From assembly GCA_002842215.1 (NCBI GenBank), contig PHCC01000016.1:1-64000 (forward strand): 64,000 nucleotides of DNA, written 5' to 3'. This DNA is from Betaproteobacteria bacterium HGW-Betaproteobacteria-9. GTDB lineage: Bacteria; Pseudomonadota; Gammaproteobacteria; Burkholderiales; Burkholderiaceae_C. Made by a program: the position numbers and the translations under genes. Shown piece by piece: positions 29,733 through 37,663 of this stretch. The notes below the pieces were generated by a model. That model did no database searches. It had not been told where the DNA came from and saw only the letters and a program-made list of their open reading frames with translations. Position 1 is the stretch's first letter. Each line of letters starts with the position of its first letter.

Positions 29733-30527
29733 TCAAGGAGCCAGGACTTCAGGCTTCAGCTGCCGGTAAACCGCGTCGGCCAGTTGCGCCAGCCGCTCCC
29801 GGGGCAGATCGCCACTGAGCGCGTAGCCCAGCGAGCCTTCGACCCAGTAAAAGGTCTCGGTCTGGCCCACGCGCGTGAAGCGGAAAGCCGCCGGGGTCGG
29901 ATTGGCGCCCGCTTCGAGCACCGAGACATGCAGCGTGATGCGCCCGGCCGCGGGGTTCTCGTACATGAACAGCGCGCGCGGTTCACCCGCCTGGCCGGGC
30001 AGCAGGCGCCCGCCCATCAGGCCAAAACCCTGGTCTTCCAGCAGCGGCGCTTTCAGCGGCGTGCCCAGGCGGCGCGACAGCCATTGCACCAGGTGCGCCT
30101 GCTCCTGCGCGCCGACCTCGACCGCGTGGCGTTTTTCGGGCACATACACCGCATGCGCCACGCGCGCTTCCTGCACGAAGCCTGGCTCGCTGGCGCTGGC
30201 CAGTGGTGCATCGACCGGGCGCAGCCACCAGCCGCCCGCGAAGCCCAGGCCCAGCATCAGGCTGGCCACCAGGCCCTGCAGCCAGGGCCGCGAGCGGCGC
30301 GGCCGGGTGGCGCGCGCCAGCGCCAGCGGCACGGGCTCGTCGAGCACACGGCGCTGCAGCGCCTGCAGGCCCAGGCGCTGGGCCTGCCAGGCCTGGACCC
30401 GGGCGGCGGCGTCGGGGTGTTGCAACAGCCAGTCCGACACCACCGGAACGAGCCCGGGGGGCAATTGGCCGTCGACCCAGGCGTGCAGCTCGGCGTCGGT
30501 CACGGGAGTGGGGTTGTCGGGGGTCAT
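29733..30527 (-). CDS. Membrane anti-sigma factor
   Basis: The protein has 264 residues. An N-terminal cytoplasmic helical region (about 1-80; VTDAELHAWVDGQLPP is the typical opening) precedes one transmembrane helix (about 84-105) and a periplasmic domain. No HxxxCxxC zinc motif is present. It lies directly downstream of an ECF sigma gene with a gap of 13 bases, and is presumed to hold that sigma factor inactive until an envelope signal arrives. ATG at 30527 is taken as the start; a TTG two codons earlier is possible. Confidence 0.82.
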   Translation of the reverse strand: MTPDNPTPVTDAELHAWVDGQLPPGLVPVVSDWLLQHPDAAARVQAWQAQRLGLQALQRRVLDEPVPLALARATRPRRSRPWLQGLVASLMLGLGFAGGWWLRPVDAPLASASEPGFVQEARVAHAVYVPEKRHAVEVGAQEQAHLVQWLSRRLGTPLKAPLLEDQGFGLMGGRLLPGQAGEPRALFMYENPAAGRITLHVSVLEAGANPTPAAFRFTRVGQTETFYWVEGSLGYALSGDLPRERLAQLADAVYRQLKPEVLAP

Positions 30528-30540
30528 GCGCAAGGCGTTT

Positions 30541-31062
30541 TCATTTCACGATCTTCAAACGGGGTGTCCGGGTCTGAACCGGGGCCCCGCCGTCCATCAG
30601 GTGGCGCAGCTGCTCGCGTCCGCGCGACAGCCGCGACATCACCGTGCCCACCGGCACGCCCAGCACCTGGGCGGCTTCCGCGTAGGGCAGTTCTTCCACG
30701 CACACCAGCAACACCACCTCGCGCAGCGCGGGACTCAGCTGGCGCAGGGCCTGTTCCAGGTCCAGCCGCTCGGGTGTGTGCAGGAACGGGTCGTGGCTGG
30801 GCTCGTTGCCCTCGTCGAGCTCAACCGCCTGGCGCTCGTGCACCGTGTCACGCACCTGGTTCAGGTGCAGGTTGTGCATCAGCGAAAGCAGCCAGCCCCG
30901 CAGGCCGCTGCCGTCTTCACGCGGACGCCACAGCGACCATTTGTGGCAGGCGCGTTCCAGCGTGTCCTGCACCAGGTCGTCGGCACGGCTGGCATCCCCC
31001 GTGAGCAGGCGCGCATAGCGCCGCAGCCGGGGGATGTGGGTCAGCGCGCTTTCCGGGCCCAA
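30541..31062 (-). CDS. ECF RNA polymerase sigma factor
   Basis: The protein has 173 residues. Sigma region 2 (about 10-75; YARLLTGDASRADDLVQDTLERA) and region 4 (about 105-155; LREVVLLVCVEELPYAEAAQVLGVPVGTVMSRLSRGRE) are intact. No ATG begins this frame; the best start is TTG at 31062, 12 bases after the stop of the upstream lipoprotein gene and in the same frame. It probably regulates its own operon together with the lipoprotein and the anti-sigma factor. Confidence 0.85.
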   Translation of the reverse strand: MGPESALTHIPRLRRYARLLTGDASRADDLVQDTLERACHKWSLWRPREDGSGLRGWLLSLMHNLHLNQVRDTVHERQAVELDEGNEPSHDPFLHTPERLDLEQALRQLSPALREVVLLVCVEELPYAEAAQVLGVPVGTVMSRLSRGREQLRHLMDGGAPVQTRTPRLKIVK

Positions 31063-31074
31063 ACGGGGTCGCTT

Positions 31075-31548
31075 TCAGGGCTTGACGACGTGCCAGACAC
31101 CGTTGAAGCCGTCGCCGGTCATGTCGCCGGGCTTGGTGTCCTTGATCCAGTAGTACAGCGGCTTGCCTTTGTAGGCCAGCTGTTTGCCACCGTCATCGCG
31201 CGTGACCACGCTGTAGTCGCCGCCGGGTGCGGCGTTGCCCGCCATCAGCGGCGGCCAGTTGGTGGCGCAGGGGCCGTTGCAGACGCTCTTGCCACTGCTG
31301 GCCATGTCGCGGTCGAAGGTGTAGAGCGTCATGCCGTTGGGGCCGGTCAACAGGCCATTGGCCACCATCGGCGCACCCGCGGGTGCGGAGGCCGCAGCCG
31401 CCGGGGCGGCCATGCCGTAGCCGGGGCGCTTCATCATGCCTCCGTGGCCGGGGCCGCCCATGCCTCGGGGGCCGGCGCAGCCCACCAGCAGGGCGGCGCC
31501 CAGCAGCAGGGTGGCAGAAGTGGAAAACAGGAGGGATCGGTGTTGCAT
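31075..31548 (-). CDS. Lipoprotein with PF03640-type secreted repeats
   Basis: The protein has 157 residues. The signal peptide ends at the lipobox LLVGC (about residue 23), a Gly/Met-rich stretch follows (GMGGPGHGGMMKRPGYG), and two repeats like NGMTLYTFDRDMASSGKSVC and GKPLYYWIKDTKPGD complete it. This family of small exported proteins commonly travels with ECF sigma factors, and its biochemical role is unknown. The ATG at 31548 is chosen because the signal peptide starts there. It is the first gene of the sigma operon. Confidence 0.82.
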   Translation of the reverse strand: MQHRSLLFSTSATLLLGAALLVGCAGPRGMGGPGHGGMMKRPGYGMAAPAAAASAPAGAPMVANGLLTGPNGMTLYTFDRDMASSGKSVCNGPCATNWPPLMAGNAAPGGDYSVVTRDDGGKQLAYKGKPLYYWIKDTKPGDMTGDGFNGVWHVVKP

Positions 31549-31588
31549 GAGCAGGCTCCTTGAACAGGGGTTAAACAGGGACTGACAT

Positions 31589-31621
31589 GCGGTAAACACC
31601 GCAGCGAACCCGTTTATTCCC
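31589..31621 (-). promoter_or_regulatory. Putative promoter of the lipoprotein-sigma operon
   Basis: On the minus strand GGGAATAAACG (31611-31621) resembles an ECF-type -35 element. It is followed by a small hairpin GCGGT-GTTT-ACCGC (31589-31602) ahead of the lipoprotein start at 31548. An autoregulatory ECF promoter is the natural reading, but the -10 element is not clear. Confidence 0.35.
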
Positions 31622-31653
31622 GATGACCCCACTGTTTTTTTGGGCGCCCGGGC

Positions 31654-33345
31654 TCAGAGGTCCGGCCAGATGATCTTGCGGCCGGTGTTTTCCCAGGCTT
31701 CGTAATGCTTCGCGTACAGGTCTTCGATGCGGTTGCGCTTGACCTTGAAGGTCGGCGTGATCACGTCGTTGTCCACCGTCCAGGCGGTGGTCACGAGCAC
31801 GATGCATTGCAGCTGTTCGTGCGGGTCGAGCGTGGCGTTGATGCGCTGGAGGTGTTGCGCCAGCGAACTTTCGAGTTCGGCGCGTGCGCCGGGATGGGCC
31901 GCGCGGGCCACGGCTTCGGGGTTGAGCATCACGATGCCGAGCGGCTGGCCCAGGTTGGCGCCGGTGACCACGCAGGCCTCCACCGCTTCGTGCTCCACCA
32001 GCTTGTCCTCGATCGGCGCGGGCGCCACGTATTTGCCCTTGCCGGTCTTGAACAGATCCTTCACACGGCCGGTGATGCGCAGCAGGCCCTGGGCGTCGAT
32101 CTCGCCCTTGTCGCCGGTCCGGAGCCAGCCATCCTCGGTGAAGGCTTCGCGGCTCTTCTCCGGGTCTTTGTAGTAGCCCAGCATCAGCGCCTGGCTGCGC
32201 ATCTGCACCTCGCCCGTGGCCGGGTCGATGCGGTGTTCGACGCCCTCGTAGACCGGGCCCACGGTGCCCTGCTGGTTCTTGCCCGGCTCGGTGATGTGCG
32301 AAAGCGCGAGGTTCTCGGTCATGCCGTAGCCCTCGTTGATGTGCAGGCCCAGCCGGCTGTACCACTGCAGCAGGGCCAGCGGCATGTGGGCGGCGCCGCC
32401 GGCGGCAAACTGGCACTGGTCCAGGCCCAGCGCCTTCATCACCTTTTTGCGCACGATGCCGCCCAGGATGGGGATGCCCAGCAGCCGGTTGAGCTTGGCC
32501 GGCGGCAGCTTGTGATGGATGCCCTGCTGGAACTTGACCCAGAGCCGCGGCACCGAGAAGAAGATGGTGGGGCGCGCGCGTTGCAGGTCGGCCGCGAAGG
32601 TGTCGAGCGACTCGGCGAAATACACGTGCATGCCGGTACGCAGCCAGCCGTGTTCGACCAGCATGCGCTCGACCACGTGCGCCAGCGGCAGGTAGGACAG
32701 CATGCGGTCTTCGGCCGACATGGGGATGCGCTTGAGGCCCGAGTCAAGCGCCCAGGCGAAATTCTCGAAGCTGTGCATCACGCCTTTGGGCAGGCCGGTG
32801 GTGCCCGAGGTGTAGATCAGCGTGGCCAGCTCGTCGCCCTGGCGCAGCGGTGTGCCCTGCAGGGGCTGGGTGCGTCCACAGATCGCGTCCCAGCCTTCGT
32901 AGCTTTCGATCGCGTCCAGCGGCGAGAGCGCGTAGCTGATGCAGGGCAGGCCGTCGGGCACGCCGGGCTTCATGCCCTCCCAGCCGTCGAGCTTGCCGAT
33001 GAAGCAGGCCCTGGCCTCGCTGTGGGTCAGGATCTGGCGCACCGTCTCGGCCGCCAGCGTGGGGTACAGCGGCACCGACACATGGCCCGCCATCCAGATC
33101 GCCAGGTCGCTCATCATCCACCAGGCGCAGTTCTTCGAGAGGATGGCCACCTTGGAGCCCGGCTCCCAGCCCTGGGACTGCAGGTGCGCGGCCATGCGAC
33201 GCACCTGGTCGCCGATCTGGCCCCAGGTGAAGTCCTGCACCGCGCCGCTGCCCAGGGGTTGCGTGAGGGCCACGCGGTTGGGCGCGGTCTGCTCCCAGTG
33301 GTAGAGGCGTTGCAGTGACAGCAGTTCGGGCGCGATGAGGGCCAT
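31654..33345 (-). CDS. AMP-dependent long-chain acyl-CoA synthetase
   Basis: This ligase has 563 residues and activates a carboxylic acid to its CoA ester with ATP. The phosphate-binding loop TLIYTSGTTGLPKGVMHSFEN, the NEGYGMTEN adenylate motif and WLRTGDKGEIDAQG with a following ITGRVKDLFKTGKGKY hinge are clear; the lysine at GKGKYVAPAP is a good A10-like candidate. It resembles bacterial FadD15-type enzymes. It is a single gene, and a 9-bp inverted repeat lies upstream. Confidence 0.9.
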   Translation of the reverse strand: MALIAPELLSLQRLYHWEQTAPNRVALTQPLGSGAVQDFTWGQIGDQVRRMAAHLQSQGWEPGSKVAILSKNCAWWMMSDLAIWMAGHVSVPLYPTLAAETVRQILTHSEARACFIGKLDGWEGMKPGVPDGLPCISYALSPLDAIESYEGWDAICGRTQPLQGTPLRQGDELATLIYTSGTTGLPKGVMHSFENFAWALDSGLKRIPMSAEDRMLSYLPLAHVVERMLVEHGWLRTGMHVYFAESLDTFAADLQRARPTIFFSVPRLWVKFQQGIHHKLPPAKLNRLLGIPILGGIVRKKVMKALGLDQCQFAAGGAAHMPLALLQWYSRLGLHINEGYGMTENLALSHITEPGKNQQGTVGPVYEGVEHRIDPATGEVQMRSQALMLGYYKDPEKSREAFTEDGWLRTGDKGEIDAQGLLRITGRVKDLFKTGKGKYVAPAPIEDKLVEHEAVEACVVTGANLGQPLGIVMLNPEAVARAAHPGARAELESSLAQHLQRINATLDPHEQLQCIVLVTTAWTVDNDVITPTFKVKRNRIEDLYAKHYEAWENTGRKIIWPDL

Positions 33346-33381
33346 GGTTCGGGTCTCCTGTTGTTGTGGTCAAGGGTGTGT

Positions 33382-33412
33382 CGCCTGCGAGGAAGCTACC
33401 TTGTCGCAGGCG
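33382..33412. repeat. Inverted repeat upstream of the acyl-CoA synthetase
   Basis: CGCCTGCGA and TCGCAGGCG form perfect 9-bp arms around a 13-base spacer, 36 bases before the synthetase start. There is no T-run. It may be an operator or the transcript end of the hydratase gene that lies upstream on the same strand. Confidence 0.4.
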
Positions 33413-33508
33413 TTTGGGTCAGTGGGTTTTCCCTGCCACCGCCCAGCATGCACCGCCGCATGACGGCCATCGTTGATCCGGCTCAAACGGCCTGCGTGTC
33501 AACAGGCC

Positions 33509-34309
33509 TCAGGCTGTGAACGCGGCCGAGAGGCTGAACCCGGGCAGGGAAAAGTGAGCCGACCAGTGATCGCCCGGCTGCACCGGCCAGGCGTCGGTCC
33601 AGGTGCCGGTGGTCACCACGTCGCCGGGCATCAGGTCGGGCGCGTCCGGGCAGGCGCGCAGCGTGTTCATGAAATCGTGCAGCGCGCGCAGCGGGCTGTC
33701 GAGCACGTTGGCACCCAGGCCCTGTTCAACGGATTGACCTTGCCGGTCCAGCACGACGACGGTCTGCGCCAGCAGGGCGTCGAGCTGCGCGGCGCTGGCG
33801 GCCAGTTCGTGCACCGGCGTCTGGTGCCCGACCAGAAGGCGCGCGTGCAGGCTGCCGTCGGCCACCGTGTCGGCGGCCTGGAATTTCCAGTCCGGCAGGT
33901 GCGACTGCACGATCTCGAAGCCGGGTGCGACCCAGGCGATGGCATCGAACAGTTGCGTCAGCGTGGCTCCGGGCGCCGGAGTGGCCTTGAGGCCGAACAC
34001 GATCTCGGGTTCCAGCCGGGGCTGGCAGGTGGCCGCCAGCGAGACCGAGCCATCGCCCTCGCAGAAGGCCAGCGTGCTGTCGTAGACCGTGCCCCAGATG
34101 GGCGCGAACACGTTGTAGCGGGGCCAGATCGTGCGGTTGGTGAAACCGACCTTGTAGCCGCGGGGCACTTCGCCACGCGCCTGCCGAAGCGCGCGCACCG
34201 CCAGCGCGCGGGCGTAGGCGGTGGGCAGGTCGAAGGCGGGGTCGGCGCTGGGTGGGGCGCTCCAGAGCCGGCCCTGGTCGAGGTGGGTGAGCAGATCCTG
34301 AGGCGTCAT
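33509..34309 (-). CDS. 2-keto-4-pentenoate hydratase-like protein (FAH superfamily)
   Basis: The protein has 266 residues. GYKVGFTNRTIWPRYNVFAPIWG, RLEPEIVFGLKATP (metal-binding ExE) and DVVTTGTWTDAWPV match the hydratase/decarboxylase group that acts in meta-cleavage pathways of aromatic compounds. No other meta-pathway gene is nearby, so the substrate is open. It is transcribed toward the acyl-CoA synthetase, with a 163-base gap. Confidence 0.82.
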   Translation of the reverse strand: MTPQDLLTHLDQGRLWSAPPSADPAFDLPTAYARALAVRALRQARGEVPRGYKVGFTNRTIWPRYNVFAPIWGTVYDSTLAFCEGDGSVSLAATCQPRLEPEIVFGLKATPAPGATLTQLFDAIAWVAPGFEIVQSHLPDWKFQAADTVADGSLHARLLVGHQTPVHELAASAAQLDALLAQTVVVLDRQGQSVEQGLGANVLDSPLRALHDFMNTLRACPDAPDLMPGDVVTTGTWTDAWPVQPGDHWSAHFSLPGFSLSAAFTA

Positions 34310-34390
34310 GGCGGCGGCCTGAAAACGGTGTGCTCGGCATCATAGGCTGGCACGGCCCCCATGTCAGGCCCTCGGGTGACCGCATCGCGT

Positions 34391-34396
34391 TATGCT
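34391..34396 (+). promoter_or_regulatory. -10-like box of a probable leaderless esterase mRNA
   Basis: TATGCT ends six bases before the ATG at 34403, and no Shine-Dalgarno sequence precedes the start. The second esterase has the same TTATGCTGG block at 35222-35230, also just before its ATG. This arrangement fits transcription starting at or next to the start codon. Confidence 0.45.
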
Positions 34397-34402
34397 GGCG
34401 CC

Positions 34403-35107
34403 ATGAGCCCGAACCCCTCCATCCAGCTTCGCGAATTCGTCACCGGGGGTGACCCCGCCGCCCAGCCCGCGGCCAGCATCATCGTGCTGCACGGCCTCGG
34501 CGCCGACGGCAGCGACTTCGTGCCGATCGCGCAGGAGCTTGACCTCAGCGCCATCGGCATGGTGCGTTTCGTGTTCCCCAACGCGCCGGTGCAGCCCGTC
34601 ACCATCAACGGCGGTTACGAGATGCGCGCCTGGTACGACATTTACCCGCCTAGCACCGACCCCGCCGTCCAGCGCCGGGAAGACGAAGCCGGTTTGCGCC
34701 TCGCCCAGACCATCGCCCAGGCCTTGATCGACCGCGAGGCCGGGCGCGGCGTGCTGCCCGAGCGCACGGTGCTCATGGGCTTCTCGCAGGGCTGTGTGGT
34801 CGCGCTCATGGCCGGGCTGCGCGCGCCGCAGCGGCTGGCCGGGCTGGTGGGGCTCTCGGGCTACCTTGCCTTGGCCGATCGCACCGCATCGGAAGTGCAC
34901 ACCGCCAACCGCGCCACGCCCATCTTCCTGGCCCACGGCGAAGACGACGATGTGGTGGACATGGCGCGCGGCACCGCGGCACGCGACGCACTGACCGCGC
35001 TGGGATACGCCGTGGACTGGCACAGCTACCCGATGGGGCATTCGGTCTGCGCCGAAGAGGTGGCCGACCTCAACGCCTTTTTGCTGCGGGTTCTGGCGTC
35101 GGGCTGA
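34403..35107 (+). CDS. Carboxylesterase/phospholipase, tandem copy 1
   Basis: This alpha/beta hydrolase of the acyl-protein thioesterase/carboxylesterase group has 234 residues. IIVLHGLGADGSDFVP is the oxyanion loop, GFSQGCVVAL the nucleophile serine, AHGEDDDVVD the acid and GHSVCAEE the histidine. The start is fixed by homology with the downstream paralogue and by the TATGCT box. A close paralogue follows 127 bases later on the same strand. Confidence 0.9.
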   Translation: MSPNPSIQLREFVTGGDPAAQPAASIIVLHGLGADGSDFVPIAQELDLSAIGMVRFVFPNAPVQPVTINGGYEMRAWYDIYPPSTDPAVQRREDEAGLRLAQTIAQALIDREAGRGVLPERTVLMGFSQGCVVALMAGLRAPQRLAGLVGLSGYLALADRTASEVHTANRATPIFLAHGEDDDVVDMARGTAARDALTALGYAVDWHSYPMGHSVCAEEVADLNAFLLRVLASG

Positions 35108-35234
35108 GCGCGTCACCGCCTTGACAGGGGGTGACTTGGCTTTTGTTTGTGAAGTCTGCATCCGGATGCAACCGCAGCGCCGCTGGGACTGATTTTCGTT
35201 TCATCGGATACACGCAGGCGCTTATGCTGGACCC

Positions 35235-35954
35235 ATGAATGCGCCAGACCTTTTATTGAACCCGACCCTCCCGGCGCAGGTTATCGTGACCGGCCGCGAC
35301 CCGGCCGCAGCGCCCGTGGCCAGCCTCATCGTGCTGCACGGCCTGGGCACCACGGGCGGTGACTTCATTCCCCTGTTGCGCAGCATGAACCTGGCCGCCG
35401 TCGGGCCGGTGCGTTGTGTGTTTCCCGATGCGCCCCTGCGCACCGTGAGCTTCAACGGCAGCGACATGCACGCCTGGTACGACGCCGCGCCGTCCGACGC
35501 ACCGCGCCATGCGCCGCTGCCGGCGGACGAGGTGGGCCTGCGCGCTTCGCAGAACCTGGTGCAGGCGCTGATCGAGCAGGAAGAAGCCCAGGGCATGCCG
35601 TCCGAGCGCATCGTGCTCATGGGTTTTTCACAGGGTGCCGTGCTCGCTTTGCAAGCTGGTCTGCGCGCACCCCAGCGCCTGGCCGCGATCGTGGCGTTCT
35701 CGGGCTACCTGCCCCTGGGCGCCCGCACCCTCCTGAGCGAGTCCCATCCGGCCAACCAGCGTCTGCCCATCTTCCTGGCGCATGGCGAGTACGACGAGGT
35801 GGTGCCCATCGACCGCGCCCGGGCCGCGCGCACCGTGCTGCAGGTCATGGGCCACCTGGTGGAGTGGAACCTGTACGACATGGGGCACGAGGTGAGCGAC
35901 ACCGAGCTGGCCGATGTGGAGGCCTGGCTGATCGGGGTTCTGAGCGTGGTGTGA
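35235..35954 (+). CDS. Carboxylesterase/phospholipase, tandem copy 2
   Basis: The protein has 239 residues and shares the full catalytic set with the preceding gene: LIVLHGLGTTGGDFIP, GFSQGAVLAL, AHGEYDEVVP and GHEVSDTEL. The two copies differ widely outside these motifs, so the duplication is old and substrate preference may have split. TATGCT at 35223-35228 precedes the ATG by six bases. Confidence 0.9.
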   Translation: MNAPDLLLNPTLPAQVIVTGRDPAAAPVASLIVLHGLGTTGGDFIPLLRSMNLAAVGPVRCVFPDAPLRTVSFNGSDMHAWYDAAPSDAPRHAPLPADEVGLRASQNLVQALIEQEEAQGMPSERIVLMGFSQGAVLALQAGLRAPQRLAAIVAFSGYLPLGARTLLSESHPANQRLPIFLAHGEYDEVVPIDRARAARTVLQVMGHLVEWNLYDMGHEVSDTELADVEAWLIGVLSVV

Positions 35955-35957
35955 TTT

Positions 35958-36057
35958 GCCCCCCCCGCAGCGCTTCGCGCTACCCCCCGGGGGCGGCACT
36001 GGCCGTCCGGCAAAGCCGGCCCGGCGGTGCCCTGGGCGGTAGCGCGAAGCGCTACGG
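35958..36057. repeat. Dispersed intergenic repeat between convergent genes
   Basis: The block contains GCGGCACTGGCCGTCCGGCA and GGCGGTGCCCTGGGC, identical to the 23601-23645 copy. It is enclosed by inverted arms: GCAGCGCTTCGCGCTACC at the left and GGTAGCGCGAAGCGCTAC at the right. It lies between the convergent esterase and MFS genes and can fold into a long hairpin. Confidence 0.7.
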
Positions 36058-36059
36058 GG

Positions 36060-37649
36060 TCATCGCTCTGCGATGTAGTGCGACATGTGTGCACTTTCGC
36101 CAGGCGCCAGGAACTCTCGCAGCTCGGCTTCGAGCGCGTGGTCGGCCACGGTGGCGCGGGCGCGCTGGTGCAGGTAATCGGCCCATGAGGTGACGATGAA
36201 GCGCTCGACATAGCGCGAGGGTTCGCCCAGGTCTCTGTAGGTGCGCCAGAAGGTGGCGCCGTCGCGTCGGCGCGGCGCCTTCATGCGGCTGATGGTGTCG
36301 AGGAAGGCCTTGTCTTCGCCCGCGCGGATGCGGTAGCCCACCTCCACGGCCACGGGACCGGCCTCGGGGCTGGGTTCGTCGTTCACAAACAGCTCGTCCC
36401 ACGGGGTTCCCTGGGTCACTTCGTGCGCCTCGCCCACGCGCAGCGGGAACGGGCGCGCCAGCAGCAGGCCTGCGGCCATCAGCGCCCCGGCGGCCACCAG
36501 CGCGGTCGAGAGGCCGGTGATGTCGGACACCGCGCCCCAGAACGCCGAGCCGATGGCGAACGCGCCCAGCGAAGCGACGATGTGCAGCGCCACTGCGCGC
36601 GAACGTACCCAGGCCGGTGCGCTGGCCTGGGTGGCCGTGTTGAAGGTGGACATGGCCGCCATCCAGGCCGCGCCGCCCACCGCCATGGCGGCGTACACCA
36701 GCAGCGGCACACGCACCCAGGCGGCCAGCAGCATGACGAGGGCAAACGCCACGCAGGCCGCGGCGATGATGGCGTCGAGGCCGAAGCGGCTGCGCAGGCG
36801 GCCGATCACCAGGCCCGAGGCCACCGCGCCGGTGCCCATGCAACCCATCAGCAGGCCGAAGCCCTGCGCGCCGGTGCCGAGCTGGCGTTGCGCGATCACC
36901 GGCAGCAGCGCCCACAGCGCCGAGCCGGCCGCGCTGTACGCCATCACGCGCACCAGCTGCGCCAGGATGATGCGCGAGTGCCAGGCAAAACGCAGGCCGC
37001 TCAGCGTGCCGCCCCAGAGGCGTTCGGCCGGCAGGCGCGAAGGCGGGTGCGCCTTCGGGGGCCAGCGGCGGATCGACTCCCACATCACCCCCGTGGTGAA
37101 CACCGTCACAACGAACACCCAGCCCGCGCCCAGCATCGCGAACAGCAGGCCGGCCAGTGTGGGGCCGATGGCTCGCGCCGCGTTGTAGGCGATGCCGATG
37201 GCCGTGATCGCCTGCGGCCATTCGTCGCGCGGCACCGGGTCGATCACCGACGAGTTCCAGGCCGGCGTGAGCACAGCTGTGCAGCAGCCGCACACGAAGA
37301 CCAGGAACAGCACCGACGCCGGCCCGCCCCAGCCGCCGAGCACCAGCCCGGCCAGCAGCACACAGGCGACCACCTGCGCGATCAGCGCGCCCGAGATCAG
37401 GCGCCGGCGGTCGGTGGTGTCGGCCAGCACGCCAGCGGGCAGCGCCAGCAGGAACATCGGCAGGAAGACCGCCGTCTGCACCAGCGCGGCGAGGAAGGAC
37501 GAGCCGGTCAGCTCGACCATGAGCCAGGCCGCTGCCATGGTCTGCATGCCAGCGCCAATGAAGAAGACGGCGCCGCAAAGCCACAGCCCGCGGAAAGCGG
37601 GCTGTCGCAGGGGACTCCAGATGGAGTGGGAGGGGGTCATCGGGCTCAT
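36060..37649 (-). CDS. MFS transporter (MFS_3/enterobactin-exporter-like) with soluble C-terminal domain
   Basis: The protein has 529 residues. About twelve helices occupy residues 1-415, starting with AFRGLWLCGAVFFIGAGMQTMAAAWLM and the A-motif-like GVLADTTDRRRLI. A soluble tail of about 110 residues follows (YRIRAGEDKAFLDTISRMKAPRRRDG, FWRTYRDLGEPSRYVERFIV), which resembles a ferredoxin-like fold and is a known extra of this family. Two ATGs (37649 and 37640) are possible; the first is given. It starts 15 bases after the 8-oxoguanine deaminase stop, so the two are probably co-transcribed. Confidence 0.85.
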   Translation of the reverse strand: MSPMTPSHSIWSPLRQPAFRGLWLCGAVFFIGAGMQTMAAAWLMVELTGSSFLAALVQTAVFLPMFLLALPAGVLADTTDRRRLISGALIAQVVACVLLAGLVLGGWGGPASVLFLVFVCGCCTAVLTPAWNSSVIDPVPRDEWPQAITAIGIAYNAARAIGPTLAGLLFAMLGAGWVFVVTVFTTGVMWESIRRWPPKAHPPSRLPAERLWGGTLSGLRFAWHSRIILAQLVRVMAYSAAGSALWALLPVIAQRQLGTGAQGFGLLMGCMGTGAVASGLVIGRLRSRFGLDAIIAAACVAFALVMLLAAWVRVPLLVYAAMAVGGAAWMAAMSTFNTATQASAPAWVRSRAVALHIVASLGAFAIGSAFWGAVSDITGLSTALVAAGALMAAGLLLARPFPLRVGEAHEVTQGTPWDELFVNDEPSPEAGPVAVEVGYRIRAGEDKAFLDTISRMKAPRRRDGATFWRTYRDLGEPSRYVERFIVTSWADYLHQRARATVADHALEAELREFLAPGESAHMSHYIAER

Positions 37650-37663
37650 TGTCCCGCAGGGGC

